NCBI GenBank assembly: GCA_020633055.1
Contig: JACKEJ010000004.1
Span: forward strand, 496,001-560,000
Length of the DNA: 64,000 nucleotides
Reading direction: 5' to 3'
Source: Sandaracinaceae bacterium
GTDB taxonomy: Bacteria; Myxococcota_A; Polyangia; Polyangiales; Houyiibacteriaceae
Below, piece after piece: positions 8,985 to 17,090 of this stretch (its first letter is position 1; each line of letters starts with the position of its first letter). A program made the translations under genes and the position numbers. Under the pieces are notes generated by a model, which was given only the letters and a program-made list of their open reading frames with translations, had not been told where the DNA came from and did not search any database.

Positions 8985-10066
8985 CGGGCGACGCGGCACC
9001 GGACCGCCAAGGCGGCCAGCGTCGGGTCGCGCTCGTCGACCTCACGCAGGCACCGCTCGCTGGCGGCCAACGCGTCGGCCGTGCGGCCGAGAGCAATGAG
9101 CGCTTCGACCTCGATCGCTCCGCGCGCCGCCCCTTGGTGCGGAAACCCTTCGAGCAGGCTCAGGGCACGCTCGGCCTGTCCCGCCTCGAGAGCAGCCCCC
9201 GCGTCGCGCAGGGCCGCGAACGGCGTGCACGCGTCCGGTGCGCGGTAGGCGCAGTCGAGTGTGAGCTCCTCCGCGCACACCTCGTAAGCGCGCGCCGCCT
9301 GGCCGGCGTGCGCAAGCGTGTACTTCAGCATGGTGGCCGCACGGCAGCGGGTGGACGACGGCAACGACGCGTCCCTGAAGATCGGCTCGATCGCAGCGGC
9401 CCGCGCCGCGAGGGGTAGGTCGTCCGCGGTACGCAGGATGCGCTCTTCGTGGCGACGCCGGGCATCGCGGAAGAGGTACCACCCGAAGACCGCGCTCAGC
9501 AGCAGCGCGACGGCGACGTGTGGGGCGTACCAGCGCGATCGCCCGGCCGGGCGGCCCTCGCGCCGTACGCGGTCCTCGATCTCGTGCAGGCGGTCGCTCG
9601 TGGCCGCAGCGAGCGCCCAGTCCAATACGCCCTTTGGATCATCGACCGCGAGCTCTGCGATCACCAGCTCGCCGTCGGCGCTCTCCAATGCGATGAGGGG
9701 GATGTCCCGTGATTTCACCCGCCGCGAGAAGCGCCGCACGTCGGTGATGTCCCGCCAGGCGACGAACCGCTCACGCCACAAGCCCACACGGCGCAGCCCC
9801 GTCGCGCCGACCAACACCGACTCCATGCGGGCCACCCGCGTGACCCCCCACGGGAACAGCGGCCACACCAGCACGCACACCGGGAGCTTCCACCAACCGA
9901 CCCCCGTCGCGAAGGGCGAGACGATACCCGCGAGCACGAAGAACAGGAACCACACCGCCAGGAACCACAAACTGGGCCCGAGGACGACACGTCGGGCGCG
10001 CGTCACGGGCAGCGTGATGAAGCGGTCGGATTCGGCTGGCGTCGCGGGTTCGCGGTAGGCGCTCAT
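8981..10066 (-). CDS. Membrane protein with PH-like region and helical-repeat tail
   Basis: 361 residues. Two hydrophobic stretches (about 30-50 and 58-76) are followed by a beta-rich stretch (about 82-150, LVGATGLRRVGLW...WRDITDV...) that resembles a bacterial PH-like domain placed after a paired membrane hairpin. A third membrane segment lies near 187-203 (VAVALLLSAVFGWYLF). The C-terminal 150 residues are Ala/Leu/Arg-rich helices with several Cys, consistent with TPR-like repeats (AGAALEAGQAERALSLLEG). No catalytic motif is visible. It is convergent with the upstream lipoprotein gene. Function unknown; the PH call is by eye. Confidence 0.65.
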   Translation of the reverse strand: MSAYREPATPAESDRFITLPVTRARRVVLGPSLWFLAVWFLFFVLAGIVSPFATGVGWWKLPVCVLVWPLFPWGVTRVARMESVLVGATGLRRVGLWRERFVAWRDITDVRRFSRRVKSRDIPLIALESADGELVIAELAVDDPKGVLDWALAAATSDRLHEIEDRVRREGRPAGRSRWYAPHVAVALLLSAVFGWYLFRDARRRHEERILRTADDLPLAARAAAIEPIFRDASLPSSTRCRAATMLKYTLAHAGQAARAYEVCAEELTLDCAYRAPDACTPFAALRDAGAALEAGQAERALSLLEGFPHQGAARGAIEVEALIALGRTADALAASERCLREVDERDPTLAALAVRCRVAR

Positions 10067-10182
10067 GAGGGGAAACCTACCTGTAGGTTCAGGTGTGCGC
10101 TAGTGTTCCTGTGTCTCCCCATCGCGTTCGTTGGGCGGACGTCTGCGGCGGTCGCTGCTCCTCGAAGGGGTACGCGCTCCAG

Positions 10183-10953
10183 CTAGTGCGTCTCGGGCTC
10201 TGCGAGATGGTCGGGGAAGCGTCGTGTGAAGAGCGCGTGCCTCGCGGCCGAGAGCGGGTCCCGCGGCAGGCGACAGAAGTAGCGCATGGCGTTGGGCACG
10301 GTCCCGAACGTGCGGGCGATCGCCTTGAAGCGGTCCGAGTCCGCCACGTTCTCCCGAATCGGCGCCTGCGCGTCGCGCGCGACCCGGAACGCGCGCACGT
10401 AGTCCAGCAGCTTGCCGTGGTATGTGGGGTCCTCGATGATCGCCTGGATCGAGCGCGTGCGCGGGTGAGTCCCCGCGAGCATCTGCTCCACCTGCTTCTC
10501 GAGCTCCTCGAGCCCGCCCTCGTGCGCGTCCAGCAGCTGCAGGTCGTAGCAGGGGTTGGCGTGCGTGACCTGCATCAGATGTCCGATGATGTTGTCCGTC
10601 GTGCTCAGCAGACCCGTCGGATCCACGAGCGACGCCGGATCATCGAGGAAGCGCAGCACCTGGTGGAAGTTGAAGTTGATGCCCTTGCTCTCGTAGTAGT
10701 CCTCGGCCGCGGGCACGATGAAGAAACGCAGCATGTCGTAAGCGCCGATGGCGAGCTGCACGCGGCTGGGGATCTGCTCGACGTACCCCAGGCGGTGCAG
10801 GCGCTGCAGACGCTCATCGATCGCGGTGGGCCGCGCGTACTGGGTGAGCGCCTTGGCCAGCCGCGCGAGCTTCTCGGCCATCTCGCCAGGAGATCCAGCC
10901 GCTTGGGTCATCAGGGAGAGGGGTGATTGTGTGAGGCGTGCGACGTCGTCCAT
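10183..10953 (-). CDS. Conserved-looking protein of unknown function
   Basis: 256 residues, mostly helical and charged, with no signal peptide or membrane segment. I do not recognise the family. It has a non-repetitive, well-structured composition (YDMLRFFIVPAAEDYYES, HANPCYDLQLLDAHEGG) quite unlike a random high-GC frame, so it is very likely a real cytoplasmic protein. It is divergent from the RNB exoribonuclease gene. The 35 bases between the two starts are unusually AT-rich for this window and probably hold both promoters. Confidence 0.7.
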   Translation of the reverse strand: MDDVARLTQSPLSLMTQAAGSPGEMAEKLARLAKALTQYARPTAIDERLQRLHRLGYVEQIPSRVQLAIGAYDMLRFFIVPAAEDYYESKGINFNFHQVLRFLDDPASLVDPTGLLSTTDNIIGHLMQVTHANPCYDLQLLDAHEGGLEELEKQVEQMLAGTHPRTRSIQAIIEDPTYHGKLLDYVRAFRVARDAQAPIRENVADSDRFKAIARTFGTVPNAMRYFCRLPRDPLSAARHALFTRRFPDHLAEPETH

Positions 10954-10993
10954 AACATGAACCTTCGGTCATAATATATTGGCACCAAGTGCC
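10954..10993. promoter_or_regulatory. Divergent promoter region with short inverted repeat
   Basis: The spacer contains TAATAT/TATTAT-like -10 candidates on both strands in an otherwise GC-rich neighbourhood. At 10981-10993 there is a perfect GGCAC-CAA-GTGCC inverted repeat that covers the outermost GTG start of the RNB gene. It may be an operator, in which case the RNB protein starts further downstream. Confidence 0.4.
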
Positions 10994-12932
10994 GCGAGGT
11001 CAAGGGGCCCCGGTCGTTTTCGCGGGCTGCTATGGTCCCCGGGTGCGCTCCACCCTAGTGGCCATGGTCGTCGAGGAAGCTGGTCAGCTCAAGCTCCGCG
11101 ATGCGTTTCGACCCGAGCGAGCCGTGCTCTCGATCGCGCTAGCCGCGCACGCCGAGCCCGTGGCGACGCCCACCGGCGACGAAAGCGTCCCCTCGCCCCT
11201 CGACGAACCAGGTGCCCAGCGGGCGGGCGACGTCTCCGATCTCGCGGCGGGCGACTGGGTGGTCGCACAGCTCGACCCCAGTGACGGCGCAGGGACCTCG
11301 GGCAGCGCCCACGTGACCGAGCGCCTGGCCAGCGCGGGCTCGGCGCGCGCGCACCTCTACGGCATCGCGGCGGATCACGGGCTCGATCCCGTGTTCCCGG
11401 ACGAGGTGCAACGCGAGGTCGAGCAGCTGGTCCGCGATCCGGGGCTGACCGACCCGGAGCTCACGGACTACCGCGCGCTGGGCTTCGTCACCATCGATGG
11501 CGAGAGCTCGCGTGATCTCGACCAGGCGGTCCACGTCGCGCGCGAGGGCGACGGCTACCTGCTGCGCTACGCCTTGGCCGACGCCGCACACTACGTGCGC
11601 CCCGGGACGGCGCTCTTCGAAGAGGCGCTGCGGCGAGGCGCCAGCTACTACCTCCCCGGATTCATGGTGCCCATGCTGCCGCGCGCGTTGAGCGAGGGCA
11701 TCGTGTCGCTCAACCCCCACGTCGACCGACGCGCCCTGGTGTTCGAGCTGCACCTCGACCCGCGCGGCGTGTGCACGGCGACGCGCGTCGTGCGCGGCCT
11801 CGTGCACAGCCACGCCAAGCTCTCGTTCGAGCGCGCGCAGGCATACCTCGACGACCCCTCGGGCGCACCCTTCGAGGACCCGGCGATCGACGAGAACCTG
11901 ATGCTCCTGGGTCACGTGGGCCGCCTGCGCATGCGCGAGGCCGAGCACCGCGACGTGGTGCGCTACCGACGCGAGGAGATCTCGCTCGACATGGGCGCGG
12001 CGGGCCTGACGCTCTCCGTGCACCTGCACCCGCGGCTCGAGATAGAGCGCTACAACGAGCAGTGCTCCCTCCTGTGCAACGTCGAGGGCGCCAAGCTGCT
12101 GCGCGCCGGGAGCGACGACGCGAACCACGAAGGGGCTTCAGAGGTGCAGGCCGTGTACCGGGTGCACCCAGCGCCGGAGCGCGACAAGGTGCGTCGCTTC
12201 GAGCGGCTGCTGGCCGCGCTGGTACGCTTGCACGACCTCGACCCAGCGCGCTTCTCCTGGTCCGAAGATGGCGGCGTCCCGCTCGCGGAATTCCTCGACG
12301 CCTTGCCGACCGAAGGGCGCCTCGGCGACCTGGCGCGCGCCATCCACAGGCAAGCCGTCATGGTGAACGTCCGCAGCGAGTTCCGCGACGAGCCTGGCCA
12401 ACACCATGGGGTGGGGGCCGAGGTGTACGCGCGCTTCTCCGCGCCAATGCGCGAGATCGTCGGCGTGTTCCTGCACAAGGAGCTGTGGGAGCTGTTGTCG
12501 GGAGAGGCCAGCACGGCCGAGCTCATCGCGCGCGACCAGGCCCTGCGGGAACGCATCGTGGAGCGCTCGAACCAGGCGAAGACCGTCCAGGGCCGCATCA
12601 ACCAGCTGTCGCACCTCTACGTGCTGGACCAGCTCTTCGCCGAGGACCTGGCGCGCCCGCTGGCCCAGCGCGCGTGCTACAGCGGCATCGTGATGGGGCT
12701 CACGCACCAGAAGGTCCACGTGACCTTCGATGCGCCACCCGTCGACGTGAAGCTGTATGTGGACGACCTGGTGCAACAGCTCGACAGCGAGCTCGTGCTG
12801 AGCGACGGGGGCGCCTCGCTGCGTCGCAAGAGCGGCCGTGGTGTGTGCCGTATCGGCGAACCCGTGCGCGTGCGCGTCGACCGCTGGGACGCGTCGCGTA
12901 AGCGCTTCGTCCTGCACATGGACGTCGCCTGA
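10989..12932 (+). CDS. RNB-domain exoribonuclease (RNase II/R family)
   Basis: Up to 647 residues. The RNB catalytic domain begins near residue 155 with TIDGESSRDLDQAV and continues with the usual FMVPMLPRALSEGIVSLNP and IERYNEQCSLLCNVEGAKLL segments. In the canonical metal-binding site (four Asp), the first three positions are Asp while the fourth is Gln (DLDQ), a variant known in some bacterial RNB proteins. The family degrades RNA 3' to 5'. It lacks the long N-terminal cold-shock/helix region and the Lys-rich tail of the RNase R encoded at 24107. The start is uncertain: GTG at 10989 lies in an inverted repeat, with GTG 11043 and ATG 11064 in frame, none with a convincing ribosome-binding site. 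Confidence 0.88.
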   Translation: MPRGQGAPVVFAGCYGPRVRSTLVAMVVEEAGQLKLRDAFRPERAVLSIALAAHAEPVATPTGDESVPSPLDEPGAQRAGDVSDLAAGDWVVAQLDPSDGAGTSGSAHVTERLASAGSARAHLYGIAADHGLDPVFPDEVQREVEQLVRDPGLTDPELTDYRALGFVTIDGESSRDLDQAVHVAREGDGYLLRYALADAAHYVRPGTALFEEALRRGASYYLPGFMVPMLPRALSEGIVSLNPHVDRRALVFELHLDPRGVCTATRVVRGLVHSHAKLSFERAQAYLDDPSGAPFEDPAIDENLMLLGHVGRLRMREAEHRDVVRYRREEISLDMGAAGLTLSVHLHPRLEIERYNEQCSLLCNVEGAKLLRAGSDDANHEGASEVQAVYRVHPAPERDKVRRFERLLAALVRLHDLDPARFSWSEDGGVPLAEFLDALPTEGRLGDLARAIHRQAVMVNVRSEFRDEPGQHHGVGAEVYARFSAPMREIVGVFLHKELWELLSGEASTAELIARDQALRERIVERSNQAKTVQGRINQLSHLYVLDQLFAEDLARPLAQRACYSGIVMGLTHQKVHVTFDAPPVDVKLYVDDLVQQLDSELVLSDGGASLRRKSGRGVCRIGEPVRVRVDRWDASRKRFVLHMDVA

Positions 12933-12944
12933 CGCAACGCAGCG

Positions 12945-13367
12945 CTATCCCTCACGGGCGCAGATCAACCGCGCGTCGAGCAGGCCCGCGGTGCGGTGTA
13001 CCGTCTCGCGCTGATACGAAGGGGCCATGACCATGCTCAGGAAGGCCCCGCGGCTCGGATAGCGTACGATCAGCACCTCATCCCACGACTCACCGGGCGG
13101 AGCGATGGGACACGAGAGCGCCGGCCCATGGAAGATCACGTCCCCACCGGCCGCGCGGACAGCGGGCAGCGCGTGCACGGCGTAGCGCGCGTAGGCGTCC
13201 CGGCCGGCGCACGGCGCGTGGCCGCTGCCCTCGGGATACTGGGCGTCTTCCCTGAAGCGCAGCAGGTTCAGCATGACGAGCGGCTCGCCGTCGGGGACGT
13301 CGCGCGCGAGCGCGCGGAAGCTCTCGGGTGTGGGGTCGACCGAAGTACGCATGAGTAGACGGTACAT
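12945..13367 (-). CDS. DUF1330-type dimeric alpha-beta barrel protein
   Basis: 140 residues. The pattern LVMLNLLRFRED near the N-terminus, YARYAVHALPAVRAAGGDVIF in the middle and EVLIVRYPSRGAFLSMV toward the end is that of the DUF1330 ferredoxin-like family, small cytoplasmic proteins of unsettled function. The start is ATG 13367 or ATG 13352; neither has a strong ribosome-binding site. An in-frame upstream extension runs through the repeat tract of the opposing gene and is not credible. It is convergent with, and almost touches, the RNB gene, and it is divergent from the next lipoprotein gene. Confidence 0.75.
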   Translation of the reverse strand: MYRLLMRTSVDPTPESFRALARDVPDGEPLVMLNLLRFREDAQYPEGSGHAPCAGRDAYARYAVHALPAVRAAGGDVIFHGPALSCPIAPPGESWDEVLIVRYPSRGAFLSMVMAPSYQRETVHRTAGLLDARLICAREG

Positions 13368-13422
13368 CGATTCGCCCGCTGGTGACTTGACCGGGCGATG
13401 GGAACGGCGGAATCCTCCCGGC

Positions 13423-14520
13423 ATGACGTCCCGCCGCCCCCCCTCGGTCCGAACCTTCGCGCTCGCAAGGCTCTCGACGCTGGCCTCGCTCGCCGCGCTC
13501 TCGTCCCTCGGAGGCTGCGCCGAGTCACACGTACTCGACCCGCTCGATGGGGACGTGGTGTTCTTCGACGGCGCCGTCCTGTTCGATGGTGCCGTCCTCC
13601 CCGACGGAGCCGTCCTCCCCGACGGAGCCGTCCTCCCGGATGGCGCCACCTTTCCGGATGGCGCCGTCCTGCCCGATGGTGGCGCGCCCATCGACATCGG
13701 CATCCACCCCGTCGACACGGGTGTGCTCCCCGACCTCGGCGGACCCGCAGATCAAGGCGCGGACCTCGGACCGCCGCCACCGGAATGCGTGAGTGACGAC
13801 GAGTGCGAGGACGACGACGACTGTACGGCCGACTCGTGCGAGGCGGAGCGCTGTGTGCACGACAACCCCGACGCCACGTGTGACCGCTTCGCTGGCGCGC
13901 AGTGCGGGGGTGCGCTCGCCACTGCGTTGCTCACGACGAACCGCACGTTCTGCATCCCTGGCTTCGCCATCAGCAACCCAGCGATCGGTGATGTGTCGCT
14001 CTGCCAGGGGCGCCGATGCAACCCGACGGACGCCAACTTCGGCTGCCTCATCACACTCGAGAGCCAAGGCGACCCGGTGACGCTCCCCTCACCAGACGAG
14101 CTTCACGTCTCTGGGCGCATCTCGCGCATCTCGGGCTCGGTGGCCTTCACCGGCTCCATCCCCAGCCCCATCGGAGGCGGCACGATCCCGCTGAACTGCA
14201 GCGTCTCGTTTGGCGTGGGCAGCGGCCTGCCGCTGAGCGCGGACCTGTCCCTCTCGGAGCGTCAGATGTGTGAGACGGATCGCGACCTGATGGCCAGCGC
14301 GGACGTCGACCTGTCCATGATGAGCATCCGCCTGTCTGGCACGGGCTTGAACGCCATCCTCTGTGGCGTGGTCGACTCGGCCGTCGCGGGGCAGGTCAGC
14401 CAGCTCTTCGCCGGCCTCGAACCCGCGCTCGAGACGGGCATTCGCATCGCGCTCGACAGCCTCGATTGCGGAACCTGCGATGGTGACTGCCCGGCGGGCC
14501 TCACCTGCGTCACGCGCTGA
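13423..14520 (+). CDS. Secreted lipoprotein with hexapeptide repeat linker
   Basis: 365 residues. The signal peptide (ARLSTLASLAALSSLGGC) ends in a good lipobox. The linker (about 47-88) is a run of six-residue repeats of the type DGAVLP, followed by an acidic Cys-rich knot (CVSDDECEDDDDC...) of the myxobacterial kind. The C-terminal 230 residues are beta-rich with scattered Cys and end CGTCDGDCPAGLTC. Start at ATG 13423 because it is placed just before the signal peptide; the in-frame upstream codons lie in the divergent gene. Surface-attached, function unknown. Its stop sits in an 8-bp palindrome shared with the stop of the opposing gene. Confidence 0.75.
   Translation: MTSRRPPSVRTFALARLSTLASLAALSSLGGCAESHVLDPLDGDVVFFDGAVLFDGAVLPDGAVLPDGAVLPDGATFPDGAVLPDGGAPIDIGIHPVDTGVLPDLGGPADQGADLGPPPPECVSDDECEDDDDCTADSCEAERCVHDNPDATCDRFAGAQCGGALATALLTTNRTFCIPGFAISNPAIGDVSLCQGRRCNPTDANFGCLITLESQGDPVTLPSPDELHVSGRISRISGSVAFTGSIPSPIGGGTIPLNCSVSFGVGSGLPLSADLSLSERQMCETDRDLMASADVDLSMMSIRLSGTGLNAILCGVVDSAVAGQVSQLFAGLEPALETGIRIALDSLDCGTCDGDCPAGLTCVTR
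13567..13680 (+). repeat. 18-bp tandem coding repeats
   Basis: Six to seven diverged copies of an 18-bp unit (GACGGAGCCGTCCTCCCC type) encoding the hexapeptide DGAVLP and variants. Copies starting near 13603 and 13621 are almost identical, so copy number could change by slippage. It forms a spacer between the lipid anchor and the folded part of the lipoprotein. Confidence 0.85.
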
Positions 14521-14522
14521 CG

Positions 14523-15095
14523 TCAGACCCCGACGTGGGTGTCCCAGGCCGCGAACACGAAGTGGGCGAGTCGTACGTAGGCCAAGCAGGGGTCGGTGCT
14601 GTTCAGCATGATCGGGCCGTTCTCGCGAAACCAAAGCGATGGACCCCGGTCGTTGTAGCGCTCGGACTCGACCTGCCAGTGGGGTTCGTTGGGGAAGGCC
14701 GCGAGGGGTTCGCAGCGCGGCATCTGTCCGAGCCCGGTGACGAGACGCGCGAACGACGCCCGCTCGGAAGCGTCCAACGTGAAGCGTCGCGGCACGGGAT
14801 GCGCACGGGTCTCGTCGGCCCGCACACCCGCTACCGTGGTTCCCGTCGCGTCGGACAGGACCCGAACGTCCAGGTGGTGACGCTGGCCCTGGAAGTCGAA
14901 GAATACGACCACGTGCATGTCGGCAGGGAGCTCGTCCTCCGGACCGAGCGCGTCGGTGGAGCTGGTGGACGCGGTCACGGTTTCCCCCGTAGCGGCGGGC
15001 TCGGCGGCCGGTTCCTGCGAGGGAGAAGCTCCCGAGCCACAGCCCACGATGAGCAGCACGAGGGTCCACGGCGTCGAACGATGGAGGACATGCAT
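14523..15095 (-). CDS. Small lipoprotein of unknown function
   Basis: 190 residues from ATG 15095. The leader MHVLHRSTPWTLVLLIVGC has a clear lipobox (IVGC), followed by a Ser/Thr/Glu-rich spacer and a compact domain (about 55-190) with segments HVVVFFDFQGQRHHLDV and RFTLDASERASFARLV. I do not recognise the domain. It is convergent with the previous lipoprotein gene. In-frame codons upstream of 15095 would remove the signal peptide from the N-terminus, so this start is preferred. Confidence 0.7.
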   Translation of the reverse strand: MHVLHRSTPWTLVLLIVGCGSGASPSQEPAAEPAATGETVTASTSSTDALGPEDELPADMHVVVFFDFQGQRHHLDVRVLSDATGTTVAGVRADETRAHPVPRRFTLDASERASFARLVTGLGQMPRCEPLAAFPNEPHWQVESERYNDRGPSLWFRENGPIMLNSTDPCLAYVRLAHFVFAAWDTHVGV

Positions 15096-15139
15096 GCAGC
15101 ACGGTACGCCGTGGTCGGGTGCGCCGTCGAGCGCGACCA

Positions 15140-15754
15140 TCACGAGAAGCCGCGCGGGAGCCCGGGACGCGGGACGACGCTGTCGCGTCGCCCAGCATGG
15201 TCTGGAGCGCGGAGCCGCTCCGCCCCACCGTCCGGCTCCTGACGCCCGCGCTCCGGCGTCCCCACACGCTCCGCCGCAGCGAGGACGACCTGCGACCCAG
15301 CGCACCCCGAGACGGCGGGCTCCGGCATCCGCGCGAGCTCCGAAGCGCCGGGTGACACGCCCACCGTCGTCGCCCGATAGGCGCCCAGATGCACCTCACG
15401 CGCGCGCTTTGCGAGCGCCGCAGCCTCCGCCGCGCTGAGCGCCCCGACCCGCGCGAGCCACGCGAAGAAGAACGGGAGCGCGCGGACCACGGACGCGCGC
15501 AGCGCATCGAAGCCATAGAGCTCCCCGGGTAGATGCACCCCAGCGAACGCCTCCACCGGGAAGTCCACCCAGGAGGCGAGCCGCAAGCGCTCGAAGTACT
15601 CGATGGTGAAGACGGCGGCGGCATGCAGCGCGTCCTCGGGGATGTCCGCGAAGCCGTGGCACCGCACAAAGGCATCGGCGCGCGTGGAACGGTCCGACGC
15701 GAGCACGGAGGGCAGCGCACATTGGGTCGGCGGCTCGGAGACGGGGTGGGTCAC
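15140..15754 (-). CDS. Hypothetical protein
   Basis: 204 residues. The first 140 look like a helical cytoplasmic protein (DALHAAAVFTIEYFERLRLA, VVRALPFFFAWLARVGALSA). The last 60 residues are Arg/Gly/Pro-rich and of low complexity, perhaps a disordered tail or read-through after loss of an earlier stop. I do not recognise the family. It lies upstream of the small lipoprotein gene on the same strand with 44 bases between, so an operon is possible. Confidence 0.5.
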   Translation of the reverse strand: MTHPVSEPPTQCALPSVLASDRSTRADAFVRCHGFADIPEDALHAAAVFTIEYFERLRLASWVDFPVEAFAGVHLPGELYGFDALRASVVRALPFFFAWLARVGALSAAEAAALAKRAREVHLGAYRATTVGVSPGASELARMPEPAVSGCAGSQVVLAAAERVGTPERGRQEPDGGAERLRAPDHAGRRDSVVPRPGLPRGFS

Positions 15755-15810
15755 GCCTGCTTGTCGGGCGCGCTTGCGGCGAGTTGCGCGCGCCCGCGCG
15801 GATCACCACT

Positions 15811-16434
15811 TCAGCGCGGCACCGAGGGGTGCAGCAGCTCGCCCAGCTTCACCGCGGTGCGCCAATTGCGGGTGGTCACGGGTGAGCCCGCGGCGCGGTC
15901 GAGCACGTTCGGCGTGAGCTTCGAGCGCGCCGACCCACCCGCGTAGTCAATCAGCAGGGCGCCGCCGTGCACCGCCACGCGCTCGCCGGCTCCGGCCCGC
16001 TCTCTCAGGGCATCGAGCACATCGACCGCGAGCGGCGCCTGGCTGAGCCCGAGCATCAGCCGGTTCGGGTGGTGCGCGATGGCATCCGCGAACGGTGGCT
16101 GCTCGAGGTAGCCGGCCCATGCTGCGGCCGTCCGCACGATGACGGGGACGCTGAACCCGAGGTGTTCGTGCAGCAACCCCTCGACGGCGCGCTCCAACAG
16201 CGCGTGCGGCTCGACGTCGCGCTCGCGCCGAGAAGACCGCCCCTGCGACTTGTCGCGGCGCCGCCCAGCGTCCGCGTCGCCGCTGGCCAAGGTGCCCACC
16301 ACGTTGCCGCTGTTGATGTAGGTCGCCACCTCCGTGAGCCCGGCCAGCGCCGCGAGCTGGCGCAGCTGCGCCATGGGCACCTTCTTGTGTCCGCTGACGT
16401 TCACGCCGCGCAGCAACACGACCACGCGGCTCAT
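15811..16434 (-). CDS. DUF1697 family protein
   Basis: 207 residues. The opening MSRVVVLLRGVNVSGHKKVP, the TYINSGNVV segment, and later NRLMLGLSQAP and NVLDRAAGSPVTTRNWRT are the standard DUF1697 signature; function unknown, cytoplasmic. An Arg/Lys-rich insertion of about 25 residues (around 52-76) makes it longer than the usual near-180. Its ATG overlaps the stop of the preceding gene (ATGA), so it is the last gene of a translationally coupled trio with the unknown gene and riboflavin synthase. Confidence 0.88.
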   Translation of the reverse strand: MSRVVVLLRGVNVSGHKKVPMAQLRQLAALAGLTEVATYINSGNVVGTLASGDADAGRRRDKSQGRSSRRERDVEPHALLERAVEGLLHEHLGFSVPVIVRTAAAWAGYLEQPPFADAIAHHPNRLMLGLSQAPLAVDVLDALRERAGAGERVAVHGGALLIDYAGGSARSKLTPNVLDRAAGSPVTTRNWRTAVKLGELLHPSVPR

Positions 16435-17090
16435 ACGCGCAGCGAGCTCACCATCTGCTGCGCGGCCGCGCGCGCAGCATCGAACGCGTCTTCGGGCCCC
16501 TGGGCGGTCAGCACGAAGATGCGCTCGCCGACCCCGAAGCGCGCGTGCCACTGACGTTGCGGCACGCCCCGATGCTCGTAGGCGACCTCCACCACGCTGT
16601 GGGTCTCGTGGTCTTCCCGTGCGAGCAGGGCGCGGCCGGCGGTCACCAGCGCGTCCACGCTCGGGCACAGCTCGGGCGCGTAGGGGCCTGCCACGAACAC
16701 CAGACACCCAGCTCCAGCCTCGTCCCCCTGCGCCTCGGGGAGTAGGTCGAACAGAAAGGGCCCCTCGCGATCGGGCGAGGCGACCCGGAACCCGTCCGGC
16801 CACGCACACACGAAGTCGCTCGTCTCGAGCCTGAAGGGACCCGCGTAGTCGGTGTCGACGGCCGCCATCAGGTCGTGCAGCCCCCGAGCGCCCCCGTCCA
16901 CCACGTAGCGCAAGGAGTCGCCCACCACACGCAGCCGCGCGAGCATGCCGCGGTGCACCACCTCGACCCCCTCGTCGGTAGGTGTCAGGACGAAGGGCGC
17001 CTTGGGCACCAGCGCGACGCGGTGCCCAGCGATGCGCACGTGCGCCTGAACGTCCGCGACCTGGCTACGAGCCGAGGAGTCGGGACTCAC
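16431..17090 (-). CDS. Hypothetical protein coupled to riboflavin synthase
   Basis: 219 residues from a GTG at 17090 that overlaps the riboflavin synthase stop (GTGA). The longer in-frame extension lies wholly inside ribE and is rejected. It is a beta-rich protein (VVHRGMLARLRVVGDSLRYVV) with a helical C-terminus, without signal peptide. I do not recognise it. Position between ribE and a DUF1697 gene, with overlaps at both ends, says the three are co-translated but does not give a function. Confidence 0.7.
   Translation of the reverse strand: MSPDSSARSQVADVQAHVRIAGHRVALVPKAPFVLTPTDEGVEVVHRGMLARLRVVGDSLRYVVDGGARGLHDLMAAVDTDYAGPFRLETSDFVCAWPDGFRVASPDREGPFLFDLLPEAQGDEAGAGCLVFVAGPYAPELCPSVDALVTAGRALLAREDHETHSVVEVAYEHRGVPQRQWHARFGVGERIFVLTAQGPEDAFDAARAAAQQMVSSLRV

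Noticed and set aside
13567..13680. CRISPR-like array
   Set aside because: The repeats are contiguous, in frame and coding (DGAVLP); there are no spacers. No other array was seen in the window.
14518..14525. TGACGTCA palindrome containing both stop codons of convergent genes
   Set aside because: A perfect 8-bp palindrome, but it can arise simply from TGA on both strands around CG; no regulatory context.
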